A stretch of DNA of 64,000 bases from Bradyrhizobium sp. OK095 (GCF_900109945.1 NZ_FOBX01000010.1:62001-126000), one strand, 5' to 3'. Shown: positions 40,685 to 49,847, counted from the stretch's first letter. The notes: generated by a model from the sequence alone, not told the origin. Made by a program: numbers and translations.

Positions 40685-43147
40685 TTGAGCCATTTCACTG
40701 ATTCGGGGCGACGAAACGCCGTGACCTCCTCTCCTCGTGCCGCCTGGCGATCCGCGGGTCTGGTTGTAAGCCTGTTGGCGGGGCTTTCGGTCGGCTGCGC
40801 CGCTTTGGCCAAGTCCAATGAGACGCCTGCCGAGGGGACCAAGGAACCCGCGAAGCCCGCGGCCAAGGACGCAGCGAAAGGACCAGCCAAAGGAACAACC
40901 AAGGGAACCGGCAAGGAAGCGACCAAAGGAGCGACGAAGGGAGCGGCGAGCGCCCCTGCCAGGGATGCTGCGAAGAAGCCGACCAAGGATGCCGGCAAGA
41001 GCGCGGGCAAGGACCCCGCGAAGGACAAGCCAAAACCTGCGGCCGCGGCCCCCGCGCCAAAATCACAACCGGCCGCCAACGGCTCCTCTCCCAAAGCCGC
41101 GCCCGCCGTGACGGCCACCGTCAGACCCACCGCCCCGGCGGCCACCGCCAAACCGATCGCAGCGCCTATGCTTGCGCCGGCAACCCGCCAGCACGCCGCG
41201 CCGCGCAAGCCGGTCACGCCGGCTGCGGTCGCGGCAACCTCGTCGACGTCGCAGGCCGACAAGGACACGCTGGAGAACGTCATCGAGCTCGTGCGCAAGC
41301 GCAAGGCGGGCGACGCCACCAATGACGCAGCCTCGATCTCGGACCCGGTCGCGCGAAAGCTTGCGGAATGGATCATCCTGCGCAGCGAGGACAATGGCGC
41401 GACCGTCGAGCGCTATCGCACCTTCCTCTCCGCAAATCCGAGCTGGCCGTCGCAGACCTTCCTGCGTCGCCGCCTCGAGGCGGCAATGTGGGATGACAGG
41501 CGCGATGATGGTGTCGCGTGGTCGTGGTTCGAGGGCGAATCCCCCGTCTCCGCCAAGGGCCGCTTCACGCTCGCCAAGGCGATGCTGGCACGCGGCGACC
41601 GCGCCAATGCCGAGCGGCTGGTGCGCGAGGCCTGGCGCAGCGATCCGATGTCGGAGGACACCGAGAACAACGCGCTCGACCAGTTCGGCGCCCTGCTCAC
41701 GCCGGGCGACCAGAAGGCGCGGATGGACACGCTGCTCTACGGCAGCGAGAACGAAGCGGCGCTGCGCGCCGCAAAGCGCCTCGGCGCCGGCTATGTCGTG
41801 CTCGCCAAGGCCCGCATCGCCTCCTTGAAGAAGGCGCCGAACTCGCGTGCGCTGCTCGAGGCCGTGCCGCACGAACTGCACAACGATCCCGGCTTCATCT
41901 TCAGCAAGATCCAGCTGCTGCGCCGCGAGGAGAAGTTTGCCGAAGCCGCCCAGCTCATGCTGTCGGCACCGAAGGATCCGGGCCGTCTCTACAATCTCGA
42001 CGAATGGTGGATCGAGCGGCGCCTGCTGGCGCGCAAGATGATCGACACCGAGGAATTCCGCACCGCCTATCTGATTGCGCGCGATGCGGCCCTGCCCTCG
42101 CGCGACATCTACAAGACCGAGCAGGAGTTCACCGCGGGCTGGATCGCACTGCGCTTCCTCAATGACCCCGCCGCCGCCGCCCAGCATTTCGCCCGCATCG
42201 GCGTCGGCAGCGTCAATCCCACCACGCTGGCGCGTGCCGGCTATTGGCAGGGCCGCGCCGCGGAGGCCGCCGGCCGCCAGCAAGAGGCGCGGAACGCCTA
42301 CGCGCGCGCCGCAGAGCAATCCACCAGCTATTACGGCCAGCTCGCGCGCGCCAAGCTCGGCCTGCCGCAGATCGAGCTCAACGGCCAACCGCGCGGCCGC
42401 GGCGCCGAACGGCTCGAGATCGTGCGCGCGGCGCAACTGCTCTATGAGCTCGACGAGCGCGAGATGGCGATACCAATGCTTGCCGACATGGGCGAGAACG
42501 GCGATCCCGAAGCCCTCACCGGCCTCGGCGAGCTGACCCAGCGCTACAGCGACGCGCGCGGCATGCTGCTGCTCGGCAAGGCCGCGCTCAACCGCGGCCT
42601 GCCGTTCGACTTTTATGCTTATCCCGTCAACGGCATTCCGCAGTTCACGCCGATCGGCCCCGAGGTCGAGCGCAGCATCGTCTATGCGATCGCGCGGCAG
42701 GAAAGCGCGTTCAACCCCTCGGTGGTCTCGCCGGCGCAGGCCTATGGCCTGATGCAGGTGACGCCGGACGCGGCGCGCTATGTCTGCAAGCGACACGGTG
42801 GGACCTACGACCTGTCCCGGCTGAAGAACGATTCGGTCTACAACGCCACACTCGGCTCGGCTGAACTCGGCGGGCTGATCGAGGATTATCGCGGCTCCTA
42901 CATCATGACGTTTGCCGCCTATAATGCCGGCCGCGGCAGCGTGAAGAAGTGGGTCGACCGCTACGGCGACCCGCGCGACCCCAAGGTCGACGCGGTCGAC
43001 TGGGTTGAGCTCATTCCATTCTCCGAGACGCGCAACTACGTGCAGCGGATCATGGAGAACCTGCAGGTCTACCGCGCGCGCTTCGGCGGCGGCACGCGGT
43101 TGCAGATCGAGGCCGACCTGCGCCGCGGCGCCGGCAGCGTGGAATAG
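40685..43147 (+). CDS. Soluble lytic murein transglycosylase, long form
   Basis: 820 residues. After a leader (SAGLVVSLLAGLSVGCAALAK) comes a low-complexity region rich in Lys, Ala, Pro and Thr (about 40-190) with short units such as KGATKG, then a superhelical U-domain of about 430 residues and the lysozyme-like SLT domain. Catalytic Glu is E673 in YAIARQESAFNPSVV; AYGLMQVTPDAARYV and MTFAAYNAGRGSVKKW follow. It cleaves peptidoglycan to anhydro-muropeptides in the periplasm. The start is a TTG at 40685 or a GTG at 40721. The repeat-rich segment probably spans or contacts the cell wall. Confidence 0.9.
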   Translation: MSHFTDSGRRNAVTSSPRAAWRSAGLVVSLLAGLSVGCAALAKSNETPAEGTKEPAKPAAKDAAKGPAKGTTKGTGKEATKGATKGAASAPARDAAKKPTKDAGKSAGKDPAKDKPKPAAAAPAPKSQPAANGSSPKAAPAVTATVRPTAPAATAKPIAAPMLAPATRQHAAPRKPVTPAAVAATSSTSQADKDTLENVIELVRKRKAGDATNDAASISDPVARKLAEWIILRSEDNGATVERYRTFLSANPSWPSQTFLRRRLEAAMWDDRRDDGVAWSWFEGESPVSAKGRFTLAKAMLARGDRANAERLVREAWRSDPMSEDTENNALDQFGALLTPGDQKARMDTLLYGSENEAALRAAKRLGAGYVVLAKARIASLKKAPNSRALLEAVPHELHNDPGFIFSKIQLLRREEKFAEAAQLMLSAPKDPGRLYNLDEWWIERRLLARKMIDTEEFRTAYLIARDAALPSRDIYKTEQEFTAGWIALRFLNDPAAAAQHFARIGVGSVNPTTLARAGYWQGRAAEAAGRQQEARNAYARAAEQSTSYYGQLARAKLGLPQIELNGQPRGRGAERLEIVRAAQLLYELDEREMAIPMLADMGENGDPEALTGLGELTQRYSDARGMLLLGKAALNRGLPFDFYAYPVNGIPQFTPIGPEVERSIVYAIARQESAFNPSVVSPAQAYGLMQVTPDAARYVCKRHGGTYDLSRLKNDSVYNATLGSAELGGLIEDYRGSYIMTFAAYNAGRGSVKKWVDRYGDPRDPKVDAVDWVELIPFSETRNYVQRIMENLQVYRARFGGGTRLQIEADLRRGAGSVE

Positions 43148-43290
43148 CGGCGGCGCCTTCTCCAGAAGCGAAACCCTGCCCTTCATTTACGGCGATGGCA
43201 TGGATTGAGCGAGACGACCTCCACCCGCTGTAGTAGTGTGTGCCTGGGAGAGGCATTTGCTGTCCCGGGCAACAAAAAGGAGGAAGGCTA

Positions 43291-43548
43291 ATGAAGATGC
43301 TGGCAGTGTCCGCTCTAACTCTTGCAGCCCTGTCGATTGGGCCAGTGAGCGCCGCCCCCATCCAGCAAGCCGGGGCCAAGACAAGCAACAGCCCCTATGT
43401 CGGGTGCTCTCTTTCCGGTTCGGCGGTCAATGGTTGCAGAAACGTTCTCAACTTCAAGACTTACTACGAGTGCCGAAGTAACAGGATGGAGCGGGGCTGG
43501 ACCGATGTCGAGAGCTCCTATTATTGCCGGGCCCTCGACCTGAAATAA
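43291..43548 (+). CDS. Small exported Cys-rich protein
   Basis: 85 residues beginning after a strong AAGGAGG. Signal peptide: KMLAVSALTLAALSIGPVSA. The mature part (about 60 residues) has four cysteines (VGCSLSGS, NGCRN, YECRS and YYCRALDLK), so a two-disulfide fold is likely. A good intrinsic terminator follows at 43575-43599, so this is an independent transcription unit. No family or function was recognised; similar short secreted proteins are frequent in Bradyrhizobium. Confidence 0.8.
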   Translation: MKMLAVSALTLAALSIGPVSAAPIQQAGAKTSNSPYVGCSLSGSAVNGCRNVLNFKTYYECRSNRMERGWTDVESSYYCRALDLK

Positions 43549-43574
43549 GGACGGTTTCGGTTTGGACTCCAGGA

Positions 43575-43599
43575 GGCCGCCTCTTTTGGCGGCCTTTTT
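43575..43599 (+). terminator. Intrinsic terminator of the small secreted protein gene
   Basis: GGCCGCC (43575-43581), a 6-base loop and GGCGGCC (43588-43594) followed by five T. It lies 27 bp behind the stop codon at 43548. Confidence 0.9.
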
Positions 43600-43694
43600 C
43601 GTATCAAGAGCCGGCACCGCAACCGTCTTTGCGACTCTTGCCTGGCGACTACCGCCCGTCCTTCGACCGCCAAAGACAAACCACCAAAAAGAAA

Positions 43695-43720
43695 AGCCCC
43701 GGCGGTTTCCCGCCGGGGCT
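43695..43720 (-). terminator. Intrinsic terminator of the porin gene
   Basis: AGCCCCGGCGG and CCGCCGGGGCT form an 11-bp perfect stem with a 4-base loop. In the porin direction it is followed by TTTTCTTTTTGGTGG. It begins 23 bp after the porin stop codon. Confidence 0.93.
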
Positions 43721-43742
43721 CTGTCAGGTCGTTAGACCGAAC

Positions 43743-45344
43743 TTACCAGTTGCGCTGAGCGCGGAGGAGCAGAACGAGCGTGTCCTGATCCTTCAGCTCG
43801 TAGGTCGCGACCGGCTTGGCGGGAACCGCGATCAGAGCGGCCGGGGTCACAGTGCCCGAGTACTTCTGGTCGAGGTGGGTCCAAGCGAGGTCGGCCGAGA
43901 ACGTCAGGTTCTTGACCGGGGTCCAGCGGGTGATGATACCGACCTGGCCGATGGCGAAGTCAGGATTACAACCCGTAACACCAGCCTGGCTGGCGCCCGT
44001 TACGAACGTGCCGCCGACGCCGCAAAGCGTGGTCTTGGCGAGCGAGCCGTACTGAGCCTGAGCGTAGGCACCGTAGATCGCCGTGTTCCAGTAGGGATCC
44101 CAGTTGTGGGTGTAAGCACCACGGAAGCCCCAGGTCTTGATGGTTTCCTGCGAGCTACCCGTGACGTACACGGTGTCCGGAGCGGTGGCGAAGCCAATGC
44201 TCTGGTAAGCCGTGCTCGAGCCGCCGAACATCGAGTAGGTGCCGCCCGCCAGGTTCTGGAAGTTGTAGCGGCTCGCGCCGTCGGTGTAGACGCCCTGGAC
44301 GTTGATCGTGTCGCCCGCACCCGTCGGGATGTTCTTGATCGACAGAGCAAGCTGAACCGCCCAACCCCACTTGTCGTCGGGGTGGCCAGTCGGCTCGGCA
44401 GCGCCGTAGTAGCCGACGTGGTTGTCATGCGCAGCCACCGACGCCTGGAAGAGACCCCAGGCCTGGTCGACACGCACCATCGCGACGAGGTTCGGCGAAC
44501 GCGTGCCGCCGATGGCGTTGCTGCCGTAAGCACCCTGCAGCATACCGTACGCGCTCGCGCCGGACATGTTGAGGTTGCCGGCCTGCATGTAGGAGGAGAC
44601 GTCTTCAGCCGAGAACGCTGCCGTCACGCCCTGACCGAAGTCAGCGGTGTAGGTGAACTGGTTGATACCAGTGACCGTGCCGCTGCCGCCGACGAGGCTG
44701 TCGAAGTTGTTGCCGGGATAGTTGCTCCAGGGCGCGTCGAACTGCGACACGGCCTTACCCATCGTGAAGCCGGCGAACTGGATGAAGGCGTAATACACGC
44801 CGAGCGAACCGCCCGAGGTGTTGCTGTCGGTGCTGTTCACCGCGCCGGAGCCCGAACCGTAGAGGGTCGCAGCGCCGGTCAGCGGGTTGGTGCCAGCAGC
44901 CAGCGTGCCGCTGTAGGCGGTGGTGCCGGTGCCGCTGTTGGTGCCGACGTAGTTGCCGGACGACCAGGAGAACACGCCGTCGAAGAAGGTACGGACGACG
45001 CCGTACTCGGTCGCGGTGCGCGTGTCGATGTTGAGATCTTCACGAGCGCGCATCGTGTAGTAGTTCGTCAGACGGTTGCGGGAACCGTTGGCGCCCTGGC
45101 TCGAAACGTTGAGACCGCCGCCGAAGTCCGAGTTGGTGCCCAGCGCGACTTCAGCGCGCAAGTAACCACCCAGCTTGATGCAGGTGTCGGTGCCCGGGAT
45201 GTAGTAGAAACCCGCGCCGTAAAGGGAGCAGATCTTCACGTATTCGACCGCTTTGGCCTTCACGGGGAGATCGGCTGCCTGCGCTCCGCCAACGGCGATC
45301 AGACCAGCCGCCGAACCGAGCAAAAGGCTCTTAACCAACTTCAT
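43743..45344 (-). CDS. Outer membrane porin of the Porin_2 type
   Basis: 533-residue bradyrhizobial porin. Signal peptide MKLVKSLLLGSAAGLIAVGG ends at about AQA-A24; mature protein begins DLPVKAKAVEYVKICSLYGA, typical of the family, with the Cys pair in ICSLYG and DTCIKLGGYLRAE. The rest alternates short hydrophobic strands with Gly/Asn/Ser-rich loops, as expected for a 16-strand trimeric barrel, and ends with an aromatic residue (RAQRNW). Codon choice is strongly biased, as for an abundant protein, and GGAGG precedes the ATG. It should be the main diffusion route for small solutes. Confidence 0.92.
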   Translation of the reverse strand: MKLVKSLLLGSAAGLIAVGGAQAADLPVKAKAVEYVKICSLYGAGFYYIPGTDTCIKLGGYLRAEVALGTNSDFGGGLNVSSQGANGSRNRLTNYYTMRAREDLNIDTRTATEYGVVRTFFDGVFSWSSGNYVGTNSGTGTTAYSGTLAAGTNPLTGAATLYGSGSGAVNSTDSNTSGGSLGVYYAFIQFAGFTMGKAVSQFDAPWSNYPGNNFDSLVGGSGTVTGINQFTYTADFGQGVTAAFSAEDVSSYMQAGNLNMSGASAYGMLQGAYGSNAIGGTRSPNLVAMVRVDQAWGLFQASVAAHDNHVGYYGAAEPTGHPDDKWGWAVQLALSIKNIPTGAGDTINVQGVYTDGASRYNFQNLAGGTYSMFGGSSTAYQSIGFATAPDTVYVTGSSQETIKTWGFRGAYTHNWDPYWNTAIYGAYAQAQYGSLAKTTLCGVGGTFVTGASQAGVTGCNPDFAIGQVGIITRWTPVKNLTFSADLAWTHLDQKYSGTVTPAALIAVPAKPVATYELKDQDTLVLLLRAQRNW

Positions 45345-46046
45345 GTTAAACCTCCAAGTTTGCCATAGGGAAGGTTCCGGATCCGCTGGGTGAAGACACC
45401 CTAAGGTTGGTTCCCTTGTCCCTTAACTCACCGCTTAGTCGCTTCGCGCCTTCGGACACACCCGCTGAACGCGAGGGACTTAAGCGAACCACCTAAGACG
45501 GGACGACCTCGGGATGCCCCCCTCCGTCGCTCAGTCACAATTACCGAACGTCTTTGCACACACAACAACAGAACGCTCCGAAACGGGTCAATGAAGCGCG
45601 TTTCCCGGCAAGTGTTGCACAAATAACACGCAGATGTGATCAGAGCACCCTCCCAACATATTGTTTTTGTTTGCATTTTCTGAGCGGTTCCATTTGCCGC
45701 CAAAATTCCCCACGTAAGGCGTGATCGACGTGACCTCGGTCCAAAACGGCTTTGACGCGCTCGAATCGTGGAATCAGAAGAAGACTCAAAGAGAAGGCAC
45801 AGCCTCTCCTCCATCACTCTTTGTTTGTCGCAAGCGCGGTCACGGCGACGCTCACGGCCGGCGCGGCGGACACTCTTTATGGATAGCGGGGATTATTGGG
45901 ACCGGGGCCGGCAGCTCGATTGGCGGGGACGGAAAGATTCGAAGCCTCGATAAGCCCCTGCCCCGAAAATCGTTGGGAATATTCGAGCGCAAACACACGG
46001 TTACAAATTGACCGGCCCAAGCAAATAGATGCATAAGGCTCGCACC
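45345..46046. other. Long upstream region of the porin and tRNA genes
   Basis: 702 bp without a gene that I can support. The first 300 bp should hold the porin promoter and a long untranslated leader; the sequence next to the start codon contains GGAGG at about 45350. Short open frames on either strand have atypical composition and no signal or motif. The region is less GC-rich than its surroundings around 45560-45720. Confidence 0.5.
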
Positions 46047-46139
46047 GGAGAGGTGGCCGAGTGGCTGAAGGCAACGCTTTGCTAAAGCGTCATACGGTCT
46101 CAAGCTGTATCGAGGGTTCGAATCCCTCCCTCTCCGCCA
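46047..46139 (+). tRNA. tRNA-Ser (anticodon GCT)
   Basis: 93 bases including an encoded CCA (46137-46139). The acceptor stem GGAGAGG / CCTCTCC is a perfect 7-bp pairing, discriminator G at 46136. The anticodon stem ACGCT/AGCGT encloses the loop TTGCTAA with anticodon GCT at 46081-46083, reading AGC and AGT (Ser). A long variable arm, as in all tRNA-Ser, and a TpsiC arm with GGTTCGAATCC are present. Confidence 0.97.
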
Positions 46140-46267
46140 CCCAACGGCAGAATCACGGATCTGCGCGTTCTTTCTTTTGAAAGCGATCGCCGGCACGAAA
46201 GCCTGGCGCAAGAATCATCGCCGCGAGCCCAGCCCGATTCGCACTCTCCTTATATGTGCGTGCGCAG

Positions 46268-46489
46268 CTAGATGCGGGATCGCCAGATTCGCCAATGCGA
46301 GGGCGATATCAGCACGGCCTCGTCCGCCCAGACATTGAACCAGACGCCAGCCTTGCGGCGGCATGGAAAGGTTAGAGGCAGAATGCCGGTCTTGTGCGGC
46401 CGTCCGAGTTCCAGATCGCAATCGTCGGGCGCGATCTGAATCGGCAGCCACTGACTCGCTCCTGAGTCATTCTTGTCGGGGTTGCTCAT
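46268..46489 (-). CDS. Small protein of unknown function (HWR-motif)
   Basis: 73 residues beginning MSNPDKNDSGASQWLPIQIA. The phrase DDCDLELGRPHKTGILPLTF, then FPCRRKAGVWFNVWADEA, and the terminal SPSHWRIWR resemble a small protein family repeated in Bradyrhizobium genomes as I recall (a conserved 'DxDLE ... HPTHWRxW' pattern). The start is set by the conserved pattern; an open frame extends 56 codons upstream with arginine-rich, non-coding composition. Function unknown, soluble. Confidence 0.6.
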   Translation of the reverse strand: MSNPDKNDSGASQWLPIQIAPDDCDLELGRPHKTGILPLTFPCRRKAGVWFNVWADEAVLISPSHWRIWRSRI

Positions 46490-46583
46490 GTCGGGCGGAT
46501 CTAGGCGCCGGCCCGACGCAGGAACTTGATTCAGCGCAACCAAATCACCCCGTGCAAACACGGGGCCGGATGCGATTCTCAGT

Positions 46584-46850
46584 TCAGCGTGCGGAAACCC
46601 ACGCCCTCGCCTCGCGCTGCGCGGCCGAGATCTCGGTCTCCGACATCTGCCCGGCAACTTCCTGGCGCAGCGTCACGGCGTCCTTGCGGCCCTTCAGGGC
46701 GGCGAGGTTGAACCATTTATGCGCGGCGACGAGATCGACGAGGCCGGAACGCCCGCTCGCCCAATAGATGCCGCGCTCGAACAGCACGTCCGACAGCGCG
46801 CTCGCGTCGATCGGTGTCGCCGTCTCCAGATCGAAAGTACCCTGAAACAT
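46584..46850 (-). CDS. Short Sel1-repeat protein
   Basis: 88 residues. One Sel1-like repeat unit is evident in VDLVAAHKWFNLAALKGRKDA (split 40-61), followed by a helix and AQREARAWVSAR. Sel1 repeats are TPR-like protein-binding modules. AAGGGG precedes the ATG at 46850. The gene lies in the gene-poor patch between tRNA-Ser and gatB, 95 bp upstream of the 73-residue gene and in the same direction. Confidence 0.7.
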   Translation of the reverse strand: MFQGTFDLETATPIDASALSDVLFERGIYWASGRSGLVDLVAAHKWFNLAALKGRKDAVTLRQEVAGQMSETEISAAQREARAWVSAR

Positions 46851-47702
46851 AACGCATCCCCTTTTTCTTATGCCGCCTCGAATCCCCCGAGCGCGGCTCC
46901 CGTCCAACTCTGATCTGCAAAATCCCTTCTGGGATCGTGCGCTGTTCAACTCATCCCCAGGGCGTCTTGCCCAATGCCGTTTGCCGGCTTGTTGGAGGCG
47001 ATGATGCCGGGCAAATTTGAATGGCAGTTTAAGTATCGCGATGAAGCAGACGTAAACGCGCGCGCGCGCCACCCGCACGCGGAATTCGAGAAGTCCCTGA
47101 TTTGCAGGCACTTCTGCGATTCGTCAGATTTGGTTTACCCTGGGATTTTGGGAGAACGATAACCATCGCACGCGGTGGCGCGTGACCTGTGGCTGCAATT
47201 TGTGGGAGCGAATCGCCGTCGCGACCCCACGAGCCCCTGTCATTCCCCACTGGGTCGCCCGGTCGGAGCCGGGCGATGACACCGCGAATGGGGAAGCAAC
47301 GCGTGAACATCGAACAGACACACCGCAGCCCTCGCCTGCCTCAAGGCAATGCGGCCAAGGCAAAGCGACTACGTCGCGGTCGGATCAGCAATGTCTGGAT
47401 AAGGGAATGCCGGCAATACCCCGGCCTCAAGGAACGAGGGCGTCGGCGAACACGTCAGGACCAGATTTCACGTTGGCCCGAAGGCCGCTAGTGAAATTGC
47501 GGAGCTCCTTTGAGGAGAACCGCACCGAACGAAGAAAACTTGTTTCTTCTGCCGGACCGGACTTTAGCGAGCGAACCCGCGAAGAGAACGATCCGACCGT
47601 TGACCTGATGTCTCGCCGACACCCTCTATCGTCGACCAGAACCTCTAGGAGGCGCTGATGACGTGCCGGCTCTCTAGGAGCCGGCAACTTCGAAAAGCGA
47701 AG
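46851..47702. other. Gene-poor stretch
   Basis: About 850 bp without a gene I can support. It has a GC dinucleotide run (CGCGCGCGCG at about 47057), a hairpin repeat at 47255-47276 and, from 47480, sequence with poor coding character. Open frames of 60-160 codons on both strands have no signal peptide, motif or start site. The left end should hold the promoter of the Sel1 gene. Confidence 0.5.
47255..47276. repeat. Short palindrome
   Basis: TCGCCCGG and CCGGGCGA are perfect inverted 8-mers with a 6-base loop. Together with the surrounding GTCATTCCCCACTGGG... and ...GATGACACC it resembles a dispersed intergenic repeat of Bradyrhizobium, but only one copy lies in this window. Confidence 0.5.
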
Positions 47703-47704
47703 TT
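47665..47704 (-). terminator. Double hairpin at the end of the histone-like gene
   Basis: Two adjacent perfect stems: AACTTCG/CGAAGTT (47686-47704, overlapping the stop codon) and GCCGGCTC/GAGCCGGC (47665-47685). The second is the more stable and would act as transcript end, although no T tract follows. Confidence 0.5.
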
Positions 47705-47801
47705 ACTTCTTCTTCGCGACCTTGCGGGTCTTCTTCGCAGTCTTCTTCACTGCGGACTTCGCCTTCTTCGCCTTCTTCGCCTTCTTAGCTTTCTTGGCCA
47801 T
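47703..47801 (-). CDS. 32-residue Lys/Ala-rich histone-like peptide
   Basis: Begins MAKKAKKAKKAKKAKSAVKK and ends KVAKKK, almost entirely Ala and Lys with one Arg and two Thr. Resembles the C-terminal tail of histone H1-like bacterial proteins and probably binds DNA or RNA non-specifically. CGGAGGG lies before the ATG, and the stop codon is within a hairpin. Short tandem KKA units come from a repeated AAGAAGGCG codon triplet. The gene sits alone in a gene-poor patch and would be missed by standard length cut-offs. Confidence 0.6.
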   Translation of the reverse strand: MAKKAKKAKKAKKAKSAVKKTAKKTRKVAKKK

Positions 47802-48368
47802 GTTGCCCTCCGATGTGTGAGATGGCTTAATCGCTGCATGCATTCGGGGATCGAGTGCACACTCATCCCGAATACACCAACACGACGAAAAAAACATCTT
47901 CTCACTTAAGGAAGTGTTGACGACGCAGCGCGCGTGCGCCAGCCGCGCTTGATTTGCCGACACGCAGAGACACGCGTCTGCGATTGCAAATACTTCTCGC
48001 AGCGTTGATCTCGACAAGAGCAGCGATCTCAAGAAAACACTATGCAACAAGTATTATTCTGCGCGCGCACATCACGCGTGATCAGCGCGATGACGCGCAC
48101 GGCGAAGCGCGCGATGGCATCGCGGAGGCGAGTCGCGGACTCTGAGTCGCGGGTTTTGGCAACGAAATTATTTTCATGCTTAACGGCGGAAGCGCTCATC
48201 AGAGCGTGTGCAAGTCGCCGTTTTGCGCGAATCGCTCGACCTGCGATTCGCATGCGCATCGTGACCTCGACGGGATGAAGTTCGTTGTCGGTGATACGTG
48301 CGCGCGTCTCATCTCGACGTCGCGCGAGGTGACGACGCGTGTCCGTCACCTCGTTCGAACGCGCGAGA
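47802..48368. other. Upstream region of the histone-like gene, downstream of gatB
   Basis: 567 bp with no supported gene. The part next to the histone-like gene is AT-richer and should carry its promoter and a long leader; from 48050 to 48300 the sequence is packed with CGCG and GCGATG-like words and has arginine-rich open frames on both strands, which is typical of non-coding high-GC DNA. Confidence 0.5.
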
Positions 48369-49847
48369 TCAGATGCCGAGCTTGGACTTGAGCAGGTCGT
48401 TGACGCTCTGCGGGTTGGCTTTGCCGCCGGACGCCTTCATCACCTGGCCGACGAACCAGCCGAGCGACTGCGGCTTGTCCTTGACCTGCGCGGCCTTGTC
48501 GGGATTGGCCGCGATGATGTCGTCGACAACCTTTTCGATCGCCGAAAGATCCGTCACTTGCTTCATGCCGCGGCTTTCGACCAGCGCGCGCGGGTCGCCG
48601 CCCTCCTGCCAGACGATCTCGAACAGATCCTTGGCGATCTTGCCCGAGATTGTGCCCTCGCCGATCAGGTCGATGATCGCGGCAAGCTGTTCGGTATTCA
48701 CGGGAGAGCCCGTAATATCCCGGCCTTCCTTGTTGAGACGGCCGAACAGCTCGTTGATGACCCAGTTCGCCGCCATCTTGCCGTCGCGTGCGCGGTTGCC
48801 GAGCTTGTCCAGAACGGTTTCGTAGAACACCGCGCTCTCGCGCTCGGCGACCAGCACGCTCGCGTCATAGGCCGACAGGCCGAAATCGGCGACGAAGCGC
48901 GTCTTCTTCTGGTCCGGCAGCTCGGGCAGCTCTGCCTTCAGCGCGTCGACGAAGCTTTGCGAGAATTCCAGCGGCAACAAATCGGGATCGGGGAAGTAGC
49001 GATAATCATGCGCCTCTTCCTTCGAGCGCATCGAGCGCGTCTCACCCTTGTTGGGGTCGAACCGACGCGTCTCCTGCTCGATCTGCCCACCATCCTCCAG
49101 GATTTCGATCTGGCGCCGCGCTTCATACTCGATCGCCTGTCCGATGAAGGTGATCGAGTTCATGTTCTTGATTTCGCAGCGGGTGCCTAGTGGCCCGCCG
49201 GGCTTGCGCACGGACACATTGACGTCGACGCGCAGGCTTCCCTTCTCCATGTCACCGTCACAGGTGCCGAGGTAGCGCAGGATCGAGCGCAGCTTGGTCA
49301 CATAGGCCTTGGCCTGCTCAGCGTCGCGGATGTCCGGTTTCGAGACAATCTCCATCAGCGCCACGCCACAGCGGTTGAAATCGATGAAGGACAGCGACGG
49401 CGACCGGTCGTGCAGCATTTTGCCGGGATCCTGCTCCAGATGCAGCCGCTCGATACCGATGGCGGCCGTCCTGCCGCCGTCGAGATCGACGATCACCTCA
49501 CCCTCGCCGACCACCGGCGATTTGTACTGGCTGATCTGGTAGCCCTGCGGCAGGTCCGGATAGAAATAGTTTTTCCGGTCGAACACCGAACGCAGATTGA
49601 TCTGCGCGTTCAGCCCGAGCCCGGTCCGGACAGCCTGCCTGACGCACTCCTCGTTGATCACAGGCAGCATGCCCGGCATCGCGGCATCGACCAGCGACAC
49701 GTGGCTGTTCGGCTCGCCGCCGAACGTCGTGGATGCGCCCGAGAACAGTTTTGAGTTCGACGTCACCTGGGCATGTATCTCCATGCCGATGACGATCTCC
49801 CAATCGCCGGTGGCGCCTTTGAGAAGCTTGTGCGTAGCCGTGCTCAT
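48369..49847 (-). CDS. gatB: Asp/Glu-tRNA amidotransferase subunit B
   Basis: 492-residue GatB, which activates Glu-tRNA(Gln) and Asp-tRNA(Asn) with ATP for transamidation. The start region WEIVIGMEIHAQVTSNSKLF and YFYPDLPQGYQISQYKSPVV form the kinase pocket, followed by DFNRCGVALMEIVSKPD, and the C-terminal helical and YqeY-like domain (about 340-492) for tRNA. The ATG at 49847 overlaps the 100-residue gene by four bases; a longer frame upstream is an antisense artefact. With GatC and GatA it forms the trimer that substitutes for GlnRS and AsnRS. Confidence 0.96.
   Translation of the reverse strand: MSTATHKLLKGATGDWEIVIGMEIHAQVTSNSKLFSGASTTFGGEPNSHVSLVDAAMPGMLPVINEECVRQAVRTGLGLNAQINLRSVFDRKNYFYPDLPQGYQISQYKSPVVGEGEVIVDLDGGRTAAIGIERLHLEQDPGKMLHDRSPSLSFIDFNRCGVALMEIVSKPDIRDAEQAKAYVTKLRSILRYLGTCDGDMEKGSLRVDVNVSVRKPGGPLGTRCEIKNMNSITFIGQAIEYEARRQIEILEDGGQIEQETRRFDPNKGETRSMRSKEEAHDYRYFPDPDLLPLEFSQSFVDALKAELPELPDQKKTRFVADFGLSAYDASVLVAERESAVFYETVLDKLGNRARDGKMAANWVINELFGRLNKEGRDITGSPVNTEQLAAIIDLIGEGTISGKIAKDLFEIVWQEGGDPRALVESRGMKQVTDLSAIEKVVDDIIAANPDKAAQVKDKPQSLGWFVGQVMKASGGKANPQSVNDLLKSKLGI

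Noticed and set aside
41063..43186. 707-codon open frame antisense to the lytic transglycosylase
   Set aside because: Mirror of a high-GC gene; no motifs, arginine/alanine-rich. The sense frame has signature SLT motifs.
43524..45368. 614-codon open frame antisense to the porin
   Set aside because: No signal or motif; the porin on the other strand has a leader, terminator and ribosome-binding site.
45428..46011. Open frames of about 100-130 codons upstream of the porin
   Set aside because: No conserved motif or start signal; the region is better explained as porin promoter and leader.
48029..48349. Arginine-rich open frames on both strands between the histone-like gene and gatB
   Set aside because: Repetitive CGCG-type composition gives open frames in several phases at once; no start site or motif.
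46047..48368. Genomic island inserted at tRNA-Ser
   Set aside because: No repeat of the tRNA 3' end, no integrase and no mobility gene was seen in the following 2.2 kb.
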